Shown: positions 1 through 7,836 of the stretch, piece after piece
Layout: every line of letters starts with the position of its first letter
Numbering within the stretch: position 1 is the first letter of the stretch
Assembly: GCA_019415925.1 (NCBI GenBank)
Contig: DXYG01000036.1
Location: 1 to 24,178 of the forward strand
Reading direction: 5' to 3'
DNA length: 24,178 bases
Source of the DNA: Clostridiales bacterium
Lineage (GTDB): Bacteria; Bacillota; Clostridia; Oscillospirales; Acutalibacteraceae
Notes under the pieces: generated by a model
Databases searched by the model: none
Seen by the model: only the letters and a program-made list of their open reading frames with translations
Told to the model about the DNA's origin: nothing
Position numbers and translations under genes: made by a program

Positions 1-16
1 AACTTTGACGTTATAT

Positions 17-173
17 CCAAGGCTCCCCTTTTTGAGGGGAGCTGTCATTTTGCCTGCAAAATGACTGAGGGGTGGAGATGAACTTCTCCTCGTTTTTTCA
101 CGTTCTTCTCCCCTACCACCCTTCCGTCGCAGCGATAAATCGCTGTGCCACCTTCCCTCAAGGGAAGGCTTGG
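17..173. repeat. Palindromic MITE-like intergenic repeat
   Basis: A 157-base non-coding element follows the pyrC stop codon. It is built from consecutive hairpins: 22-29 with 35-42 (8 bp), 44-53 with 56-65 (perfect 10 bp, 2-base loop), 130-136 with 139-145 (7 bp) and 151-158 with 161-168 (8 bp, 2-base loop). Its two ends form an imperfect terminal inverted repeat, CCAAGGCTCCCC at the left and the complement of CCAAGCCTTCCC at the right. No coding frame is convincing. Elements of this look are common between genes in gut clostridia (recalled, not searched). It may also act on the 3' end of the pyrC transcript. Confidence 0.65.
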
Positions 174-201
174 TGCTTTCACCTACGTTTATTTAATTCT
201 A

Positions 202-1470
202 TTACTCATCAAAAACGACTTTTCCACCGAGAATTGTCTTTTTAACCTTGCCGCAAAGACGTCTGCCCTTGAACGGCGTATTCTTGCTCTTGCCGTGGAG
301 CTTGTCAACGTCAACAACCCATTCCTCGTCAAGGTCAACAAGTGCTATATCGGCAGGTGCGCCCACCGCAAGCGTTCCTGCGTTGATTCCGAGGATCCCG
401 GCAGGGTTTACGCTCATCTTTTCAACAAGCTTTTCAAAGCTTAGCAGTCCTCGCTTTACAAGGCAGGTTATTCCCACAGCAAGCGACGTTTCCATACCAA
501 TTGAGCCGTTCGGGGCAGATACAAAGTCAGCCTTATCCTCAACGGTATGCGGTGCGTGGTCGGTTGCAATTGCGTCAAGCGTGCCGTCAAGCAAGCCGTT
601 GATAATCTCGTCCATATCCGAAATCGTGCGTAGAGGCGGATTCATTCTGAAATCAGCGTCGCCACGCAAAAGCTCTCTGTCAGTAAGCGAAAAGTAGTGC
701 GGAGCAGTTTCCGCAGTCACCTTTACGCCCCTGTTTTTAGCGTCCCTGATAAGTTCAACGCTCGTCTTTGTGCTGACGTGGCAGATGTGAACAGGAACGT
801 CAAGCGCCGCCGCAAGAGCAATTTCCCTTGCAGTTCCGCAATCCTCAGCCGAGGCAGGGATTCCCTTTACACCGAGCTTTTCGGAAACCTCGCCCTCGTT
901 GATTTTGCCGCCGTCTGCAAGGTACAAATCCTCGCAGTGCGCAACAACGTGCATACCGTAAAGCGGAGCTTTTTTCATAGCGTCGCTGAGGAATTTCGTG
1001 TTTTCAACAGGTCTGCCGTCATCGGTAAGTGCGATTGCGCCTGCGTTTTTCAGCTCCTCAATATCGGTAGGCTCTAAGCTTTTCAGCCCCTTTGTAATGC
1101 TCGCCGCAACATAGACATTTGCGTCTGCGTCCTTTGCCTTGTCGAGTATATACCTGACAACCTCGCCGCTGTCGGTTGCAGGCTTTGTGTTCGGCATTGC
1201 AAGCAGACTTGTTACTCCGCCTGCCGCTGCGGCACGACAGCCTGTGAAAATATCCTCTTTCTGCGTCTGACCGGGGTCACGAAGATGAACGTGCATATCA
1301 ACAAGTCCGGGAATTGCATAAAGTCCCTCGGCATTTATAACCTCGCCGTCAAAGCTTAAATTCTCACCGATTTGTGCAATCTTTCCGTTCATAACAAGTA
1401 TATCATATCTGCCGCTGATTTTATCGGCAGGAGAAACAACGGTTGCGTTTTTTATCAGTAAATCTTTCAT
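202..1470 (-). CDS. pyrC: Dihydroorotase, class I (PyrC)
   Basis: This enzyme cyclises N-carbamoyl-L-aspartate to L-dihydroorotate, the third step of de novo pyrimidine synthesis, in the cytoplasm. The 422-residue length is normal for the class I bacterial family. The amidohydrolase metal ligands are visible: HVHLRDPG at 60-67 (H60, H62), D151 in LTDDGRP, H178 in VVAHCE, H231 in ICHVS, and D304 in ATDHAPH. The N-terminal and C-terminal beta strands (MKDLLIKNATVV and the GxVKKTILGGKVVF region) form the usual small beta domain. The start is ATG at 1470, preceded by a GGTG-type site. It lies 14 bases behind the stop of the 601-residue membrane protein, so the two are probably co-transcribed. The product looks intact and the assignment is secure. 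Confidence 0.97.
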   Translation of the reverse strand: MKDLLIKNATVVSPADKISGRYDILVMNGKIAQIGENLSFDGEVINAEGLYAIPGLVDMHVHLRDPGQTQKEDIFTGCRAAAAGGVTSLLAMPNTKPATDSGEVVRYILDKAKDADANVYVAASITKGLKSLEPTDIEELKNAGAIALTDDGRPVENTKFLSDAMKKAPLYGMHVVAHCEDLYLADGGKINEGEVSEKLGVKGIPASAEDCGTAREIALAAALDVPVHICHVSTKTSVELIRDAKNRGVKVTAETAPHYFSLTDRELLRGDADFRMNPPLRTISDMDEIINGLLDGTLDAIATDHAPHTVEDKADFVSAPNGSIGMETSLAVGITCLVKRGLLSFEKLVEKMSVNPAGILGINAGTLAVGAPADIALVDLDEEWVVDVDKLHGKSKNTPFKGRRLCGKVKKTILGGKVVFDE

Positions 1471-1484
1471 CTTATCACCGCCAC

Positions 1485-3290
1485 TTAAAATCTGCGCTCT
1501 TTCTTTCTGTTCTGCGGATTTGACGGACGTCGCTGCTGCGTAGAAGGACGTCTTGGCTGAACAGGTCTTTTGTTCTGCGAAGGTCTGTATTCACTTCTGC
1601 TGTGCACCTGAACAAGTCCGCCGTTTTCCATTTCTCGCCTCTGCGCTCTCTGTCTTTCGGCTCTCTGCCTTGCACGTTCACGGCGTTCGGCTTCGGCTTT
1701 CTGCCGTTTTTTCATTGCACGTTTGCGTTTTATCATTCTGCTCACATTTGTGCAGAAATATCCGCAGTGTACACCAAACGACTTTATTCCGGCGCCGACC
1801 TTTTTAACAGCCTCAACAAAGCTTTTGCCTGCGTTCTGAGAGGGCTTTTCAACCTCTTTTACACGCTCCTCAACCTCGTTTATAACATCAAAATCCTCTG
1901 CGTCACGAAGCTCCTTACTGCTGATAACGCCTATTGTCTTTTTGGGTGCTTCCTCAAAGAAATCATCGCTGTCCTTGAATTTTACACGCTTTGCTTCCTC
2001 ACGAACAAGCTCCTCGTCGTTGTTGTAGTCCTCTTCGTCGTTTTCGTCGGACTCGCCGAACAGTCCGTCCTCAATTTCAACAATCTTATCGGACTTCTTC
2101 TCAACTTCCTCGTTCGGAGCTTTACCGTCTGTTTCGGGTTCTTCAATTTCTTCTGTATTTTCAGGCTCTTCTGCCTTTTCAGCGTTCTTTTTACTGCTGT
2201 AAACTACCTCTGCAAAGCTTTCCTCAGCTTCTGCGGCGGCTTTCTGAGCAACCATTCTCTTGTAACTGAGTATTTCCTCAATCTCGCTGTCGTCAAATTT
2301 TCTTTCTGACGGACTGTAAATTTTTACGTCCTCGTTGTCGCTCTGCTCAACGCCCTTGAAGAAATCTTCTGAATCAATCTCTGTTTTATCAAAGGTGTAT
2401 TCATCATCATTATTTTCGGAAGCGGTATCAGAATAACTGTTTTCGTTTTCTTCAAAATTCTCGTCCTCGTAAACGCTGTATTCTGTCTGCTCCTTAGCAG
2501 GATTATTTCTGCGTTTTGAGATATGCTTTTCTGCAAGCTCCTCAAGTATTTTATCATTCTTATTCTTTTTTCTGCGCTTTTTAGCTTGCTTTACAACGAT
2601 TATTAGGATAATCAGAAGAAGTATTACGGCAATTGACACACCGATAATTATGTACGGAATCATACTTCCTATTGCGCTTTCTTTCAAAAAGCTGACGGAG
2701 GAAACAATCTCGGTAAACGTTGCGTAATCCTCAGCCGTCACGTTGCCCGAATTTCTCTGGAGCGTAATGCTGACGCTCATTCCGTCGTAAACGGTGTTAG
2801 CCTGATATGCTCTGATTGACAAGCCGTTGCTTGTAACGTTTGTATCAAAGTTCAGCCAGACAATTTTGCCTGCTGTGTCGGGGGTGCAGGAGGTGTATTC
2901 GCTCTGACTTAAAAAGTTTGAGCTTACCTGCGAAAGCTTGTCAGGCTCAAGAAGGTTGTAGTTGCCGATTCCCTTGCTCTCGTCGGTTTTTGTCATTGTG
3001 ACCGTAACCGTAACGGCTGACATACTGTCCATACCCTGCAAATAAATATCGCCGTTTTCAAAATTCTTCATAGTTGTGTTGTAGTCAAGACCGAAAACCG
3101 AGAAATATCTGTCTGAGTTCTTGCTTGAACGGGTGATAGCTGACATATCACCGGGCAGAGAAATAACCATATCGTCAATTTCGTTTATTGTATATCTCTG
3201 CGGTGCCGCACTGCACGTAAGCACACTGCCGATTACGCAAATCAAGGCGCATAAAACAGCCGTTATTTTCTTAAATCCGTTCACCTTCAT
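1485..3290 (-). CDS. Signal-peptide, single-pass membrane protein with long charged cytoplasmic tail; function unknown
   Basis: I do not recognise a family for this 601-residue protein. It has a signal peptide at about 1-29 (basic start, hydrophobic core, CSAAP-type cleavage region) and an extracellular domain of about 180 residues with many Thr/Ser/Val strands. A strong transmembrane segment spans about 211-234, followed by a KQAKKRRKKNK stop-transfer signal. The rest is a long low-complexity cytoplasmic tail: very acidic from about 255 to 470, then Arg/Lys/Gln/Pro-rich from about 520 to the end. The extracellular part is the size of a secreted lipoprotein-like domain, but there is no lipobox at a suitable place. 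The start is ATG at 3290 with GGGGGAAA upstream and a good promoter at 3349-3377. pyrC follows 14 bases downstream, though no functional link to pyrimidines is visible. An envelope sensor or scaffold role is only a guess. Confidence 0.85.
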   Translation of the reverse strand: MKVNGFKKITAVLCALICVIGSVLTCSAAPQRYTINEIDDMVISLPGDMSAITRSSKNSDRYFSVFGLDYNTTMKNFENGDIYLQGMDSMSAVTVTVTMTKTDESKGIGNYNLLEPDKLSQVSSNFLSQSEYTSCTPDTAGKIVWLNFDTNVTSNGLSIRAYQANTVYDGMSVSITLQRNSGNVTAEDYATFTEIVSSVSFLKESAIGSMIPYIIIGVSIAVILLLIILIIVVKQAKKRRKKNKNDKILEELAEKHISKRRNNPAKEQTEYSVYEDENFEENENSYSDTASENNDDEYTFDKTEIDSEDFFKGVEQSDNEDVKIYSPSERKFDDSEIEEILSYKRMVAQKAAAEAEESFAEVVYSSKKNAEKAEEPENTEEIEEPETDGKAPNEEVEKKSDKIVEIEDGLFGESDENDEEDYNNDEELVREEAKRVKFKDSDDFFEEAPKKTIGVISSKELRDAEDFDVINEVEERVKEVEKPSQNAGKSFVEAVKKVGAGIKSFGVHCGYFCTNVSRMIKRKRAMKKRQKAEAERRERARQRAERQRAQRREMENGGLVQVHSRSEYRPSQNKRPVQPRRPSTQQRRPSNPQNRKKERRF

Positions 3291-3348
3291 TAATCATTTC
3301 CCCCATAGTCATTCGTCAGGATTTTGCAAAACTTTACATATACAGTTT

Positions 3349-3377
3349 ATTATACCTAATTTTCAAACAAATTACAA
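3349..3377 (-). promoter_or_regulatory. Sigma-A promoter for the membrane protein-pyrC unit
   Basis: On the minus strand, TTGTAA (3372-3377), a 17-base spacer and a perfect TATAAT (3349-3354) stand about 60 bases upstream of the ATG at 3290. The predicted start site is near 3342. Confidence 0.65.
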
Positions 3378-3392
3378 GACTGTAATTTGTTT
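3365..3392. promoter_or_regulatory. Inverted repeat over the -35 region, candidate operator
   Basis: A perfect 12-base inverted repeat (3365-3376 with 3381-3392, core ATTACA-AGAC-TGTAAT) covers the -35 box of the promoter at 3349-3377. Its position suits a repressor site. On the plus strand it is followed by a T run, so it could also be a weak terminator, but no plus-strand gene reads into it. Confidence 0.4.
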
Positions 3393-3449
3393 TTTTGCAG
3401 TATACAGTAAGATATTTTGTATAATAAGAGAAAATTCCTTTTTTCGTAC

Positions 3450-3488
3450 TAATAACGGCGGCAGGAAAACACCTTACCGCCGTTATTA
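3450..3488. terminator. GC-rich hairpin, probable terminator after the zinc-ribbon gene
   Basis: A perfect 12-base stem (3450-3461 with 3477-3488, core AACGGCGG/CCGCCGTT) with a 15-base loop lies about 65 bases past the stop at 3553. On the minus strand the stem ends in TTATTAG and lacks a long U run, so it is not a textbook terminator. It separates the two convergently ordered minus-strand units. Confidence 0.5.
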
Positions 3489-3552
3489 AAATTCAATCTT
3501 CTTCAAAGTCAAAAAAATTTACTCATAAAAGAACATACTCGTTTTATATTGT

Positions 3553-4248
3553 TTAGTAATCATACTTATTTATCTCTAAAACTTTAAAAGTTGCATTTTT
3601 TAACTGTTCTGTTTTCTTTTGTTCAACATATTCAAAAGCTGTCATATGTATCTCCTGACCGGAATTTAATTGATCGGCATAAATCATATCCGTTTCAATT
3701 CTTGCACCGTCAGCATCTACCGCCTCTATTGTTATGTAATAAGAATATTGCTTTTCTGCTTTGTTCTTAACAGTAACATCAAGCGATGTTTCGGAGTAAT
3801 ATCCATTGTCTGATACTTTAAAATCCCCGAAAGTAACGTCAACATATTTTTCTAAAATATCTTCTGTACTTTCTTCATTGAGTATGTCGCCAATTACAGG
3901 TATATTTTGTTTTATATCATTTGATTTTATTTCACTTGCTATATTCCCTATTATTGAGGATGCAAATACAAAACAAAGAATTACACAAACAATTGAAATC
4001 ACAATTTTTGTTATAAAGCCAACTAAAGCACCTATTCCGGCAGATTTAGCTCGTTTAGGGCGTTTGCTTTCATATACAAGAAAAAGTATCAGTCCAACAA
4101 GCGGAATAAAGAATCCCAGAATAGCGAAACCTACGCTTGAACTGTCATCAGTATCATTAAAATTCTTCCTGTCATCAAATCGCATTCCGCAGTTACTGCA
4201 AAAATTCGAATTATCATCTACCATTTTGCCGCAATGCTTACAGTACAT
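3553..4248 (-). CDS. Zinc-ribbon membrane protein with extracytoplasmic C-terminal domain
   Basis: This is a 231-residue protein. An N-terminal zinc ribbon has C3, C6, C17 and C20 (YCKHCG...FCSNCG). Two hydrophobic segments follow at about 39-59 and 71-95. The region after about 100 starts with an amphipathic stretch and then a beta-rich domain (DVTFGDFKVSDN to the end) resembling small secreted beta-sandwich domains that recur in Firmicute zinc-ribbon membrane proteins. The ATG at 4248 was chosen because AAGGAG lies about nine bases upstream; a frame-extended start at 4290 would add 14 Arg-rich residues with no such support. The gene overlaps the end of the nucleotidyltransferase-like gene by 11 bases, so the two are probably translated together. 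The biochemical function is unknown. Confidence 0.85.
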   Translation of the reverse strand: MYCKHCGKMVDDNSNFCSNCGMRFDDRKNFNDTDDSSSVGFAILGFFIPLVGLILFLVYESKRPKRAKSAGIGALVGFITKIVISIVCVILCFVFASSIIGNIASEIKSNDIKQNIPVIGDILNEESTEDILEKYVDVTFGDFKVSDNGYYSETSLDVTVKNKAEKQYSYYITIEAVDADGARIETDMIYADQLNSGQEIHMTAFEYVEQKKTEQLKNATFKVLEINKYDY

Positions 4249-4903
4249 ATATTTGCATCTCCTTCTTATAAGTGATTTCATTATACACATTGTTTACTGC
4301 CTCTATATAGCATATAAAAGATGGATGGTTGTGGTCGTTATAATGTAAATATCTGTTTTTAATGTCTTTGTACTGCTTTCTGACGAGCCCCCATTTTCCA
4401 TTTGCTTTTATATATTCAGCCTTCTTACGTATATTTTGAGAATTTGGCGCTATATTCCAATAGTATCTGTCTATAAATTTATCGTGGATTAATCTATGAA
4501 TATAACCATTTTTGTCAGTAAATACAATACAAACATCAATCGAAAATTCGGTAGGATTGCCCTGCGTGAAGTGCATTTTTTTGGTTGTCAGCGAAGAAGT
4601 AGAATCCTGACAATCACCCCATCCGTAACTGTGTAACGCTTTATTAAACGCCTTTTTTGCATTGTCTTTTATAGTATGATAATCTTCAAAATTCTTGCAC
4701 CTTACAATTTCAAGGTTGTAATCCAAATCAACCGCTTCCGACGCATTCTGCAAAATAAGATTTCTCGCACCGCTTCCCACAAGGTAAAAATTTGCACCAA
4801 TATCATATTCCTCTTTTAGAATATGGCAAAATTCCTGCATTATCTCGCCCGATAACGCCCTAACTCTGTGTAAAAATTTTTTGTCGTCTAAATAGTGATA
4901 CAT
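4238..4903 (-). CDS. Nucleotidyltransferase-fold protein, specific function unknown
   Basis: This 221-residue protein has the signature of the polymerase-beta-like nucleotidyltransferase fold. GSGARN at 43-48 matches the GS motif, DLD at 59-61 gives the first two metal-binding acids, and D123 in EFSIDVCIVF fits the third. The remainder is helical and basic. Such proteins transfer a nucleotide to a small molecule, protein or RNA; nothing here tells which. The ATG at 4903 has AAAGGAG upstream. A longer frame would begin at 4945, inside the palindrome at the transcription start, so it is less likely. It heads a two-gene unit with the overlapping zinc-ribbon membrane protein. An antibiotic adenylyltransferase or a toxin-type nucleotidyltransferase are both possible, unproven identities. 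Confidence 0.8.
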   Translation of the reverse strand: MYHYLDDKKFLHRVRALSGEIMQEFCHILKEEYDIGANFYLVGSGARNLILQNASEAVDLDYNLEIVRCKNFEDYHTIKDNAKKAFNKALHSYGWGDCQDSTSSLTTKKMHFTQGNPTEFSIDVCIVFTDKNGYIHRLIHDKFIDRYYWNIAPNSQNIRKKAEYIKANGKWGLVRKQYKDIKNRYLHYNDHNHPSFICYIEAVNNVYNEITYKKEMQIYVL

Positions 4904-4933
4904 ACGCTTTCTCCTTTCGTACCCAAACCACCC

Positions 4934-4953
4934 ATTTAGACTCAAGTCTAAAT
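4934..4953. promoter_or_regulatory. 20-base palindrome at the transcription start, candidate operator
   Basis: ATTTAGACTCAAGTCTAAAT is a 9+2+9 perfect palindrome that starts where transcription from the promoter at 4960-4988 should begin. The position is typical of a repressor operator. It could instead form a short 5' hairpin in the mRNA. I cannot assign a regulator family. Confidence 0.55.
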
Positions 4954-4959
4954 CATTGT

Positions 4960-4988
4960 ATTATATACTAATTATATTCTGAAGTCAA
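4960..4988 (-). promoter_or_regulatory. Sigma-A promoter for the nucleotidyltransferase/zinc-ribbon pair
   Basis: TTGACT (4983-4988), a 17-base spacer and TATAAT (4960-4965) on the minus strand match the consensus at 11 of 12 positions. The expected start site is near 4953, about 50 bases before the ATG at 4903. Confidence 0.8.
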
Positions 4989-5020
4989 CTATTTTTCAAC
5001 AATATTCGCTAAAAGGCTTA

Positions 5021-5058
5021 ACAAAAAGCAGACTGCATTTTTTCTTTTGCAGTCTGCT
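5021..5058 (-). terminator. Intrinsic terminator of the Dlt-like operon
   Basis: Minus-strand transcripts form a perfect 11-base stem (AGCAGACTGCA with TGCAGTCTGCT, 5048-5058 with 5027-5037) with an A-rich loop, followed at once by five U residues. It begins about five bases after the SGNH gene stop codon. Confidence 0.9.
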
Positions 5059-5062
5059 ATGC

Positions 5063-6184
5063 TTATGCGCTTTTCTGTTTTTTAAGACTGTCAAGCTCCC
5101 ACATAAGTCCGCAGGTTTCATACAACTGAGTATCCTTGCCTTCCTTATGACATTTCTCAAAATATTCATAATACAGCTGAATATACTCTGAGCTTGAGTC
5201 CCAGCGAGCTTTGTTATCCTCTGACAGCTTGCTCTTTTCAATGCCGTATTCATCAACAAGCATTTTTCCGAGATACTTCGTGAATTTCTGCTGACCGTAT
5301 ATATTCATATGGTCGTCGTTGTAGAAATCTTCCTTATAATCAAGTCCGACGTCCTTGCAGTTGTTTTCAAAGTCGAGATAATCAAAGCCGTATTCCTTAA
5401 TAATCTCGCCCATCGTGTTGCCCATCTGAAAACGCTCGTAAAACTTTTTCTTGGTAATGCGGTGTGGAAATTTTGCAAACACGACATTGTCGAGCTTGTT
5501 GTCCTTGCAATACTGCAAAAAGCTGCGTAGCTTTTCTTCTGTTTCGGTAGGCAAGTCCTTCTTGGACGTATCGCCCTCAACGTCGATTACCTTACCCTTA
5601 TATACGGATTTTGACTTGCCCGAAACGCCTTTGAGTGCCGAATATCCCCTTAAATGCAATGCAATGTTGTCGGGAAATCTTCCGATTGCACTTTTGCTTC
5701 CGTGATACATTACCCACGGAAGATAGTAACTCAGCTTTTCGTCCTCGCTTCCGAACTGATTTATTGTATCAATCTTGTTCTGAGAAAACGGCATACTATC
5801 CGTCATACGGCGGAGCTTTACGTCTTTGTCCTTCATCTTGTTGTCATAGAGCGCACCGTTCATCTCGATAAGGATAATCTTCGGGTTCTGAGTGCTCTGT
5901 ATTTCCTTAATCTGCGACTCGAACAAATCTATGTAATTGGCTTCGGTAGCATACGGATAGCTTGTAAAGCCGTACTCGTCATACGCAAGCGCAGAAGAAA
6001 ACGCCGTATAGACCTCGCTTGCACCGAGCAAAACAACGTCAAGCGAATTCTTCTCCTCCATATAAAATCCGTCAAGCCTTATTTTATTGTGGTCACACCT
6101 TACCTGAGTGACTGTCATAATCAAAAACGCCGCCAATGCAAACGATAGAATTTTGATTGTTCTTGACACATACTTTTTCTTCAT
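5063..6184 (-). CDS. DltD/AlgJ-like SGNH-family protein, partner of the MBOAT acyltransferase
   Basis: This 373-residue protein has an N-terminal membrane anchor (about 10-28) and an extracytoplasmic body. An SGNH-type nucleophile motif, LLGASEVY (S56), follows the first beta strand, and NDDHMNIYG (290-297, H292) near the C-terminus supplies the usual Asp/His pair. In the dlt and alginate-acetylation systems such proteins take the group exported by an MBOAT protein and pass it to the polymer. It starts 11 bases after the MBOAT gene, and its Shine-Dalgarno AGGAG overlaps that gene's stop codon, so the pair is translationally coupled. A terminator follows. The length is close to DltD but similarity to DltD is only at motif level. 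The acceptor polymer is unknown. Confidence 0.8.
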   Translation of the reverse strand: MKKKYVSRTIKILSFALAAFLIMTVTQVRCDHNKIRLDGFYMEEKNSLDVVLLGASEVYTAFSSALAYDEYGFTSYPYATEANYIDLFESQIKEIQSTQNPKIILIEMNGALYDNKMKDKDVKLRRMTDSMPFSQNKIDTINQFGSEDEKLSYYLPWVMYHGSKSAIGRFPDNIALHLRGYSALKGVSGKSKSVYKGKVIDVEGDTSKKDLPTETEEKLRSFLQYCKDNKLDNVVFAKFPHRITKKKFYERFQMGNTMGEIIKEYGFDYLDFENNCKDVGLDYKEDFYNDDHMNIYGQQKFTKYLGKMLVDEYGIEKSKLSEDNKARWDSSSEYIQLYYEYFEKCHKEGKDTQLYETCGLMWELDSLKKQKSA

Positions 6185-6195
6185 TAAATCTGCTC

Positions 6196-7818
6196 CTAAA
6201 ACTGCATATATACAAATGCGGCAGGGTCATATCCCGGACCGTAAATTCCGAACACAAGCACAAGCATCAGACCTGCAAAAATCACAAGTCCTCTCAATGC
6301 AAACGGCTTTCTGTCGAGCATTTCACGGATTGTCGTACTGCTGTGTCTTTCCTGAATTACGCTTGTGACAAATACCACAATCATACCGAAAATGATAATT
6401 GCATACTCGTATTTTTCAAGTCCCAGTTCGCTTATCTGTGACCAACCGACTGAAAAGCTCTGGTCAACAAACGCCAGCTTAAACGTATTCATTGCCTGTG
6501 CAAAGTCCGGCGCAACGTCAAAAACGTAGCCGACGAGTACGACAAGAAATGTTCTGAACATCTGGAAAACACCGTAAGCAAACGACTGCGCATTAATTCT
6601 GAGCTTTGCAAGCACCCAATCAAATACGGGCTTGAGCAGAATTGAAATCATAATAATTCCGCCGTTCCATATGCCGAACGCAACGTACTTCCAGTTTGCG
6701 CCGTGCCAGATTCCGACAACGAGGAACACAATCAGCGACGCAATGCTTGTCGGGAGCACCTTTGCAATGTGTGCGCCTGCCTTTGTTGAGCCGAATTTTG
6801 TGCCCTTCATCTTCTTGCTTGCGTTGATGAAAGCATTTGACATCGCAAGCGGATAGAAAAGGTAGTTTTTAAGCCACGCACCGAGCGTGATATGCCACCT
6901 GCGCCAGTAGTCGTTGATTGACTTTGCAAAATACGGACGCTTGAAGTTGTCCACCATATCTATTCCGAAAATCTGCGCAACGCCCCTTGAAATGTCGATA
7001 CCGCCCGAAAAGTCGGCGTAAAGCTGGAGCGCATATAGCAGAATTGTAAATGTGAGCGTTGTGCCGTTGTAAGCCGCATAGTCAGCCGTAACGGTGTTGA
7101 TAGCAACAACGGCTCTGTCGGCGATTATCAGCTTTTTGAAGAATCCCCACAAAATAAGCTCCATACCGTACTTAAAGCGTGTAAAGTCAAAATTATGCGG
7201 CTCGTAAAGCTGATGAGCAAGCTGGTCGTAAAAGCTGATAGGTCCCTGAATAATCTGCGGAAAGAACGACACGAAAAGCGCAAGCTTTGCAATGTTCTTT
7301 TCGGGCGCAACCTTTTCACGGTAAACGTCAACTATGTAACCCATTGTCTGGAACGTATAAAAGGAAATTCCCAAGGGCAGAAACAGCTTTAAAGTAGGCG
7401 CAGAAAAGCCGATTCCGAACATACCCATAACGTCGTTAAGGCTTCCTGCAAAGAAGTTGTAATACTTAAGAAACGCAAGTATACCGAAGTTTACGACAAG
7501 CACAAGTGCCATAACAAGGCGTTTTTTATGCTTGACTGAATTTTTGAATTTTTTCTTTTTATCCCTGTCCCACGTCTGCTTGTTCAGCTTAAGCGTTTCC
7601 TTCGATTTTACGCCTATCCTGTTAATCCACAAGGCAAAAAGATAGGTGCTTACAGTCGTAAAAAGGATAAATGCGACGTATTTATATCCTGCAAAAAGAT
7701 AGAAAACGTAGCTTGCAACGAGCAGAACAGTCCACTTCTGCTTTTTAAGAGGAAACAAAAAGTAGACCAGCACCGTTAAAGCGACAAAAAGTATAAAGTT
7801 TAATGATGTATAATTCAA
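6196..7818 (-). CDS. MBOAT-family membrane O-acyltransferase (DltB/AlgI-like)
   Basis: This 540-residue polytopic protein moves an acyl or aminoacyl group from a cytoplasmic thioester carrier across the membrane toward a surface polymer. MBOAT hallmarks are clear. DYWRRWHITLGAWLKNYLFYPL-type sequence spans about 303-324, with H309. The catalytic histidine H372 sits in VVGIWHGANWKY. It has about ten hydrophobic segments and the length usual for AlgI-like members, which is longer than DltB. The start is unusual: TTG at 7818, with GAGG eight bases upstream; the next internal Met is about residue 103, inside the protein, so no ATG fits. It is separated from the decarboxylase gene by a 330-base repeat element but shares direction and terminator with the rest of the operon. 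The carrier protein at 9358-9585 is the obvious donor. Confidence 0.93.
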   Translation of the reverse strand: MNYTSLNFILFVALTVLVYFLFPLKKQKWTVLLVASYVFYLFAGYKYVAFILFTTVSTYLFALWINRIGVKSKETLKLNKQTWDRDKKKKFKNSVKHKKRLVMALVLVVNFGILAFLKYYNFFAGSLNDVMGMFGIGFSAPTLKLFLPLGISFYTFQTMGYIVDVYREKVAPEKNIAKLALFVSFFPQIIQGPISFYDQLAHQLYEPHNFDFTRFKYGMELILWGFFKKLIIADRAVVAINTVTADYAAYNGTTLTFTILLYALQLYADFSGGIDISRGVAQIFGIDMVDNFKRPYFAKSINDYWRRWHITLGAWLKNYLFYPLAMSNAFINASKKMKGTKFGSTKAGAHIAKVLPTSIASLIVFLVVGIWHGANWKYVAFGIWNGGIIMISILLKPVFDWVLAKLRINAQSFAYGVFQMFRTFLVVLVGYVFDVAPDFAQAMNTFKLAFVDQSFSVGWSQISELGLEKYEYAIIIFGMIVVFVTSVIQERHSSTTIREMLDRKPFALRGLVIFAGLMLVLVFGIYGPGYDPAAFVYMQF

Positions 7819-7826
7819 AATAACAT

Positions 7827-7830
7827 CCTC
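7827..7830 (-). promoter_or_regulatory. Ribosome site deciding a TTG start for the MBOAT gene
   Basis: GAGG on the minus strand stands eight bases before TTG (7818-7816). The nearby ATG one frame over is stopped after three codons, so TTG is the only start that preserves the first transmembrane segment. Confidence 0.7.
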
Positions 7831-7836
7831 ACAAAA

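Noticed and set aside
145..1077. Plus-strand frames across the pyrC region
   Set aside because: They are antisense to a complete, motif-verified dihydroorotase and have no ribosome sites or domain features.
1553..2309. Plus-strand frames opposite the charged tail of the 601-residue protein
   Set aside because: The low-complexity Glu/Asp codons read in reverse create long Phe/Leu/Ser-rich frames; no promoter or ribosome site supports them.
3391..3430. Plus-strand TATAAT near 3415 as a promoter
   Set aside because: No plus-strand gene follows and the spacing to a -35-like sequence is poor.
3806..4348. 180-residue plus-strand frame
   Set aside because: Antisense to the zinc-ribbon gene, whose Cys motif, membrane helices and ribosome site are clear.
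4238..4945. Longer start for the nucleotidyltransferase-like gene at 4945
   Set aside because: That start falls in the palindrome at the transcription start and lacks a ribosome site, while ATG 4903 has AAAGGAG.
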